Positions 60,129-64,000 of a DNA stretch of 64,000 nt are shown here, in pieces. The stretch is from Fictibacillus aquaticus (GTDB taxonomy: Bacteria; Bacillota; Bacilli; Bacillales; Fictibacillaceae): the NCBI RefSeq assembly GCF_002245695.1, contig NZ_NOII01000003.1, positions 248,001-312,000 of the forward strand. Reading direction: 5' to 3'. Position numbers and translations under genes: made by a program. The notes under the pieces were generated by a model. It was not told the DNA's origin and made no database searches. It worked only from the letters and a program-made list of their open reading frames with translations. Numbering within the stretch: the stretch's first letter is position 1; each line of letters opens with the position of its first letter.

Positions 60129-60188
60129 CCGGTACGATATGTAGATTGGTGCAACAGCTGCCGATCCAATATCGTACCGGGCTTTTTT
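60129..60188 (+). terminator. Terminator of the histidine kinase
   Basis: CCGGTACGATAT/ATATCGTACCGG perfect 12-bp stem, then GCTTTTTT. Confidence 0.88.
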
Positions 60189-60203
60189 ATTAGCGATCAG
60201 GGC

Positions 60204-60274
60204 TGGGGGTACGGTACCGTTCGTTAAAATGCCAATAGCAGAGCGATTTTGAGAGGGTCAGTACCGTACCCCCA
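60204..60274. repeat. GGGGTACGGTACC palindromic element, 14-bp arms
   Basis: TGGGGGTACGGTAC (60204-60217) with its complement at 60261-60274 and a 43-bp spacer; 16 bases after the kinase terminator. Confidence 0.85.
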
Positions 60275-60434
60275 ACCCCAACCAGCCCCAAAAGAGATAA
60301 AGCCACTTTAGGCCTATGACTCTGGATGCATTAGTTGTTTGAATTTTCAGTTAAATAATTCCCTTGCTCTATTTCTCTTTTTTTACAATTCCTGTAATGT
60401 TTTGGACAAGCAACTTAACAGGGAGGCTAGGAAT

Positions 60435-61793
60435 ATGAAAAAGAAGTTCTTTTATTCTGCTGCACTTGCAGGTGTAATGGCATTTTCCGTTTTCTCACCA
60501 AAGGCATTGGCACATGATGAGCTTGGCAAAGACTACATAGAAAAAGGTGAAGACGTCGGTCAGTATGAATTTATGGGACCGCAGCTGGAAGCCTCGAAGA
60601 ACATTCTTGGCTGGAAAGAGGCAGCCGCAGTTCAGATTCAAAAGAAAAACGGCGTCCAGAATAACACGGCAGATGTTTATGCTCATAAAGGCTATGCTTA
60701 CCTTGGAACGCACACAGCAAATGGCGGTGGAGGAGGAGTACGTGTTTTTGATTTGAAAGACCCGTCAGATCCGAAAGAAGTGGCTGTTTTTGCCGACATG
60801 CCAGGAACATGGCAGGAAAAAGTAATCGTGAAATCAGTAAGTACTCCGGAGTTCACGGGTGACCTGGCGGTTGTCAGCGTTCAGAAGATGAATCGTCTAG
60901 ACCAAAACACTACAGGAGGTTTTCTCTTATACGACGTTACAAACCCTGAGCAGCCAAAAAAGCTGGGATTCTGGAGCACACCGCAAAATGTGCGTGGAAC
61001 ACATGAGTTGTATTTGACGGAGCAAGGCAACCGTGTGCTCGTATTAACGGCTAACCCATACTCGAATTTTTATGATAAAACATCGCATGATTTTAATGTT
61101 GTCGATGCGACAAATCCTGCCGCGCCAAAAACGGTTTATTCGTTTGATGCCTCGCAGCTGGAACCAGAGTATGACGGCTATAATTTTAAAGACAAATATA
61201 ATCAAGACCGTGTCGGATTCGCTCACAGCGTTAAAGCAGACGGTAACGGATCAACTGCGTATGTTTCCTTCTGGGACATGGGAACCCTTATTTTTGATAT
61301 CAGTAAGCCTGAAAAGACAAAGTTCCTCGGCCGCACAGAGTTTGAGAAGACCGTTCAGGGCGCCGCGCACTCTTCTGCCCTGGCAAAAGGCGGCAATATC
61401 CTGATTGAAACGCGCGAAGTCTCCAATCCAAAACGCGACGGTTTTGAGTACGGCTACGGCTATACGCGCATTTACGATATTAAGGATAAAACAAATCCAA
61501 AGCTTTTGAGCTATTTTAAGACAGATGCTTCCATGACAGAGGGAGCAAGGCCAACCTTTGCTTATACGGTGCACGATCCTAAAGTGCGCGGCAATACGCT
61601 TTACCTTTCGCATTATGCGGCGGGTGTGAGGGCGCTTGATATTACGAACCCATCCTCGCCTTACGAGCTAGGTTATTATCGCCCGGAGAATGCGTATTTC
61701 TGGGGCGTCTTTGTAGACCGCAACTATATGCTGGCGTCAGATATGGGCAGCGGGCTTAAAGTCGTTCTTAAAAACAATGGACAGGACGATTAA
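60435..61793 (+). CDS. Secreted LVIVD-repeat beta-propeller protein
   Basis: 452 residues from the ATG at 60435 after GGGAGG. Signal peptide residues 1-26 (ending ALA). The mature protein has repeated units of the type GYAYLGTH...GVRVFDLKDPSDPKEV, GGFLLYDVTNPEQPKKLGF, FNVVDATNPAAPKT, LIFDISKPEKTKFLG, RIYDIKDKTNPKLLS and RALDITNPSSPYELGYY, the LVIVD repeat of extracellular propellers. About six blades. Function unknown; probably a surface or secreted binding protein. Confidence 0.88.
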   Translation: MKKKFFYSAALAGVMAFSVFSPKALAHDELGKDYIEKGEDVGQYEFMGPQLEASKNILGWKEAAAVQIQKKNGVQNNTADVYAHKGYAYLGTHTANGGGGGVRVFDLKDPSDPKEVAVFADMPGTWQEKVIVKSVSTPEFTGDLAVVSVQKMNRLDQNTTGGFLLYDVTNPEQPKKLGFWSTPQNVRGTHELYLTEQGNRVLVLTANPYSNFYDKTSHDFNVVDATNPAAPKTVYSFDASQLEPEYDGYNFKDKYNQDRVGFAHSVKADGNGSTAYVSFWDMGTLIFDISKPEKTKFLGRTEFEKTVQGAAHSSALAKGGNILIETREVSNPKRDGFEYGYGYTRIYDIKDKTNPKLLSYFKTDASMTEGARPTFAYTVHDPKVRGNTLYLSHYAAGVRALDITNPSSPYELGYYRPENAYFWGVFVDRNYMLASDMGSGLKVVLKNNGQDD

Positions 61794-61814
61794 CCCAATA
61801 AACTGAGCATCACG

Positions 61815-61851
61815 AAAAGAACCGCACTCCCCCAGCGGTTCTTTTTTATTT
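61815..61851 (+). terminator. Terminator of the LVIVD gene
   Basis: AAAAGAACCGC/GCGGTTCTTTT perfect 11-bp stem, T-run. Confidence 0.88.
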
Positions 61852-61862
61852 GGACAAAAATT

Positions 61863-62002
61863 GGGGTACGGTACCATTTCCCGAATATTTCCCAAATGAA
61901 TAGTATGTAAATGGAAGAGCCTTTATGCTGCGGGCTTTTATGAAAAGTGTCCATATGGGGGAGACAAAAAATAAATTTTGTCTTTCTGGGGTACCGTACC
62001 CC
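61863..62002. repeat. GGGGTACGGTACC element, widely spaced arms
   Basis: GGGGTACGGTACC at 61863 and its complement at 61990, spacer 114 bp. It lies 12 bases after a terminator. The spacer has no long open frame. Confidence 0.8.
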
Positions 62003-62061
62003 ACAGGATAAGATTTTGGGCACGATATATGTAATAGCAACTTTGTTGAAGGAGAGTCAGC

Positions 62062-63582
62062 ATGAGATTACGGAATGTATGGAATGCGCTGCGGAATCGG
62101 AATATTCTGCTGCGGCAAACGATTGACATAGATATAGATGCAATAACAATGAGCGGGCTGGAAAGCAACTCATCAAAAGTAGAAGAAGGATTCTTGTTTG
62201 TTGCAATTTCAGGCTACAAGCATGACGGTCATGATTTTATTGAGGATGCTGTGAACCGGGGAGCGGCGGCTGTTATAGGAGAGAAGGACGAAGCGGAAAT
62301 TAAAGGGCTGCAGGAAGGTGTTCCTTATATTCAGGCAGCGAACTCGCGTGAAGCACTTGCTTTGGCGGCGAGCCGTTTTTATGAAAGACCTGACCGGAAG
62401 CGGACGATAATCGGGATTACAGGGACAAATGGCAAGACAACAACGTCGTTTTTGCTGCGGGATATTTTAGAGCAGGCGGGTATTTCTTGTTCATTGTTTG
62501 GTACAATCGCTAACTTTCTTAACGGAGAAGAAAGAAAAGCGGCGAACACGACTCCTGATGCGCTTCAGCTGAACAGGATGATGGCGGAAAGCAACGATGA
62601 GGTCATTATTTTAGAAGTCTCGTCACATGCGATTGAGCAATACCGTGTCGAGGGTATTCAGTTTGATATCGCGCTTTTCACGAACTTAAGCAAAGAACAC
62701 CTTGACTATCATGGGAGCATGGAAGAGTATTTCAGCGTTAAGCGAAAGCTGTTCAATCAGCTGAAACCAGACGGAAAAGCGATCATTTTCACGGATACTG
62801 ACTGGGGCAAACGGCTTGTTCAAGAGCTGGGAGACGAAGGCATACCTGCTGTATCGGCAGGGCGCGGAGAAGAGAACGATTTTTGGCTGAAAAATATACA
62901 AGCAGACGAAGAGCCAGTTTTCACACTGCGGCACGATGAGAATGATTATATGGTCAGCCTGCCGATTCCAGGCATCCATAACGTGTATAATGCGGCGCTC
63001 GCTTTTGCAGCGGCAAAGGAACTGATTGCGGACAGCAGCACGATCGCAAGCGGGCTTGAGGGCTTTAAAGGCGTTCCAGGACGGTTCGAAATGCTGCGGC
63101 ACCCGTGCGGCGCGCGCTTTATTATCGATTACGCACATACGGCAGACGCGGTGCAGTATTGCCTGTCCACTGCAAGAAGGCTCGGTGCGAAACGCATCAT
63201 TCATGTATTCGGATTCCGCGGCAACCGGGATACAGGCAAACGAGGCACGATGGTAGCCTCATCAGCAAAATACAGCGATCAGCTGATTTTAACATTCGAT
63301 GATCTGAACGGAATCGATCCTGCTGAGATGGAGGCCGAGCTCCACACGCTGAACAATCAGGAATCTGGCGGAAAAGGGATCGTAATATGCGACAGAACCT
63401 CCGCAATAAAACATGCGTGGGATCATGCTCGTGAGGGAGATTGGATTTTCATTACCGGAAAAGGACCCGAAACATACAAGACACCGTTCTTCATGCCTGC
63501 TGACAGCGACAAAGCAGCACTCCAGCTGTTAAACAAAGAACACGACAGCATAAAACCTGCCAAGACAGCGGATAGTTATTGA
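62062..63582 (+). CDS. Mur ligase family protein, MurE-like paralogue
   Basis: 506 residues, GAAGGAGA before the ATG. N-terminal uridine-binding-like domain (SNSSKVEEGFLFVAISGYKHDGHDFIEDAVNRGAAAVIGEK). ATP motif GITGTNGKTTTSFLL, then EVSSHAIEQYRVEGIQFDIALFTNLSKEHLDYHGSMEEYF with the carbamylated-lysine region SVKRKLF, and VDYAHT-like FIIDYAHTADAV. The DNPR motif that selects diaminopimelate in true MurE is replaced by FDDLNGIDP, so the amino acid is probably different. No dcw neighbours. Confidence 0.85.
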   Translation: MRLRNVWNALRNRNILLRQTIDIDIDAITMSGLESNSSKVEEGFLFVAISGYKHDGHDFIEDAVNRGAAAVIGEKDEAEIKGLQEGVPYIQAANSREALALAASRFYERPDRKRTIIGITGTNGKTTTSFLLRDILEQAGISCSLFGTIANFLNGEERKAANTTPDALQLNRMMAESNDEVIILEVSSHAIEQYRVEGIQFDIALFTNLSKEHLDYHGSMEEYFSVKRKLFNQLKPDGKAIIFTDTDWGKRLVQELGDEGIPAVSAGRGEENDFWLKNIQADEEPVFTLRHDENDYMVSLPIPGIHNVYNAALAFAAAKELIADSSTIASGLEGFKGVPGRFEMLRHPCGARFIIDYAHTADAVQYCLSTARRLGAKRIIHVFGFRGNRDTGKRGTMVASSAKYSDQLILTFDDLNGIDPAEMEAELHTLNNQESGGKGIVICDRTSAIKHAWDHAREGDWIFITGKGPETYKTPFFMPADSDKAALQLLNKEHDSIKPAKTADSY

Positions 63583-63668
63583 TATAAGGTCCTTTACTGA
63601 TTTTGAACCATTTTTGGTGGATTCTTTCATAACATTTGCTTGATCATCTTGAATTCCTCTCTGAACAA

Positions 63669-63795
63669 GTTGATTGGAGTGTAAGGTGCCGACTCCAGCG
63701 GGATGAGTGAGAAGGTGAGACCTTCCAATGGCGCGTGCGACGGAAGGGCTCACCGCTCACCCCGCGGAAAGCGTGCACCTGAAACGGAGATCAAC
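63669..63795 (-). repeat. R1 repeat, copy 6
   Basis: Full copy from GTTGATTGGAGTG to CGGAGATCAAC, closely matching copy 5 in length and centre (CCTTCCAATGGCGCG, GGAAGGGCTCACCGCTCACC). Confidence 0.85.
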
Positions 63796-63870
63796 CACTT
63801 CTCTGAATTCTAAAAGAAACACGTTTTACGAAATCAATCGCATAGTCATGCAAAATTCCTCTCTGTATGG

Positions 63871-63900
63871 TTGAATAACAGAGGGGAATTCTTTTATAAT
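63871..63900 (+). promoter_or_regulatory. Sigma-A promoter of ywiB
   Basis: TTGAAT, 18 bp, TATAAT, about 55 bases before the ATG. Confidence 0.6.
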
Positions 63901-63954
63901 ATATAGGTTATAGAGATTTTTATATAGCAACGGTTAAAGGAAGTGTCGACAGCC

Positions 63955-64000
63955 ATGGAACGAGATACGAAAATGCAGGTTTCCGTAACGGTTCAATCTG
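63955..64000 (+). CDS. ywiB: Start of a DUF1934 (YwiB-like) gene, partial
   Basis: ATG at 63955 after AAAGGAAG; only about 15 codons (MERDTKMQVSVTVQS) are inside the window. In B. subtilis ywiB lies downstream of speB, and the beta-strand opening fits its lipocalin-like fold. The identification rests mostly on position. Confidence 0.5.
   Translation, partial: MERDTKMQVSVTVQS

Larger units (their letters stand above)
63583..63954. other. Intergenic region with R1 copy and ywiB promoter
   Basis: 372 bp. It holds R1 copy 6 (63669-63795) and a sigma-A promoter at 63871-63900. Nothing else is recognisable. Confidence 0.6.

Overview
The window is 64 kb of chromosome from an endospore-forming, Gram-positive, moderate-GC Bacillaceae bacterium. 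Spore genes (cwlJ-gerQ, spo0M, a class A PBP of the PbpG type, a PAS-rich sporulation-type kinase), hemQ, lipL, ald-adeR and strong GGAGG ribosome sites all point that way. Gene order follows the ywd/ywf/ywg/ywh block of Bacillus subtilis (ywdI, ywdK, gerQ, hemQ, pta, lipL, ywfO, ywgA, ywhD, pbpG, speE, speB, ywiB) with accessory inserts. The overall look fits a Fictibacillus-like genus, but that is inference.

Layout. 1-8.6 kb: end of a Crp/Fnr regulator, a coiled-coil secreted protein, a glycerophosphodiesterase, a two-gene ABC exporter, a winged-helix regulator with a queuosine-precursor transporter, a lipoprotein, alkaline phosphatase behind a four-hexamer Pho box, and alanine dehydrogenase. 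8.8-22.9 kb: AdeR regulator, M3 oligopeptidase, small membrane proteins, a GGDEF/HD-GYP protein, MFS exporter, hydroxyacid dehydrogenase, nucleotide-kinase-like protein and lipoproteins. 23-28.7 kb: SLAP-domain protein, PlsC, YajQ, alpha/beta hydrolase, FAD oxidase, YflT stress protein, carbonic anhydrase. 29-34 kb: YwdI, a 57-codon membrane protein, a YvrJ-like protein, YwdK, the germination pair cwlJ-gerQ, hemQ and spo0M. 34.2-42 kb: pta, then an accessory block (quinone-reductase-like enzyme, nucleotidyltransferase-like protein, frataxin-like protein, and an ECF sigma/membrane protein/ABC operon resembling the sigY operon). 42-53 kb: lipL with a methyltransferase, ywfO-ywgA, an orphan pair of Opp-type permeases, a PurR-boxed purine permease, ywhD and pbpG. 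53.3-64 kb: an amidohydrolase (MTA/SAH deaminase type), a type I toxin-antitoxin locus, a repeat-rich gap, speE-speB, a four-PAS histidine kinase, an LVIVD-repeat secreted protein, a MurE-like ligase without the DNPR motif, and the start of ywiB.

The most unusual content is intergenic. (i) A compact type I toxin-antitoxin locus at 54.69-55.01 kb has a 28-30 codon holin-like toxin, an oppositely oriented RNA with its own terminator, and 5'-3' complementarity within the toxin mRNA. (ii) Three arrays carry 9-10 bp motifs at 20-21 bp (two helical turns) with unconserved spacers: GCAAATAAA twice, TTTRCGGGTC once. (iii) A GGGGTACGGTACC element family, mostly as inverted pairs, sits 7-18 bp beyond intrinsic terminators in five of six intergenic loci. 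(iv) A GC-rich 125-130 bp hairpin repeat bounded by GTTGAT/ATCAAC occurs in six full or truncated copies plus one decayed copy, one of them interrupted by a second hairpin.

Readable regulatory sites are a Pho box (phoA), a perfect cre match (ald), a PurR double box (pbuG), a cre-like site (pta) and a sigma-W-like promoter (spo0M). No tRNA, rRNA, CRISPR array, transposase, integrase or prophage gene was seen.
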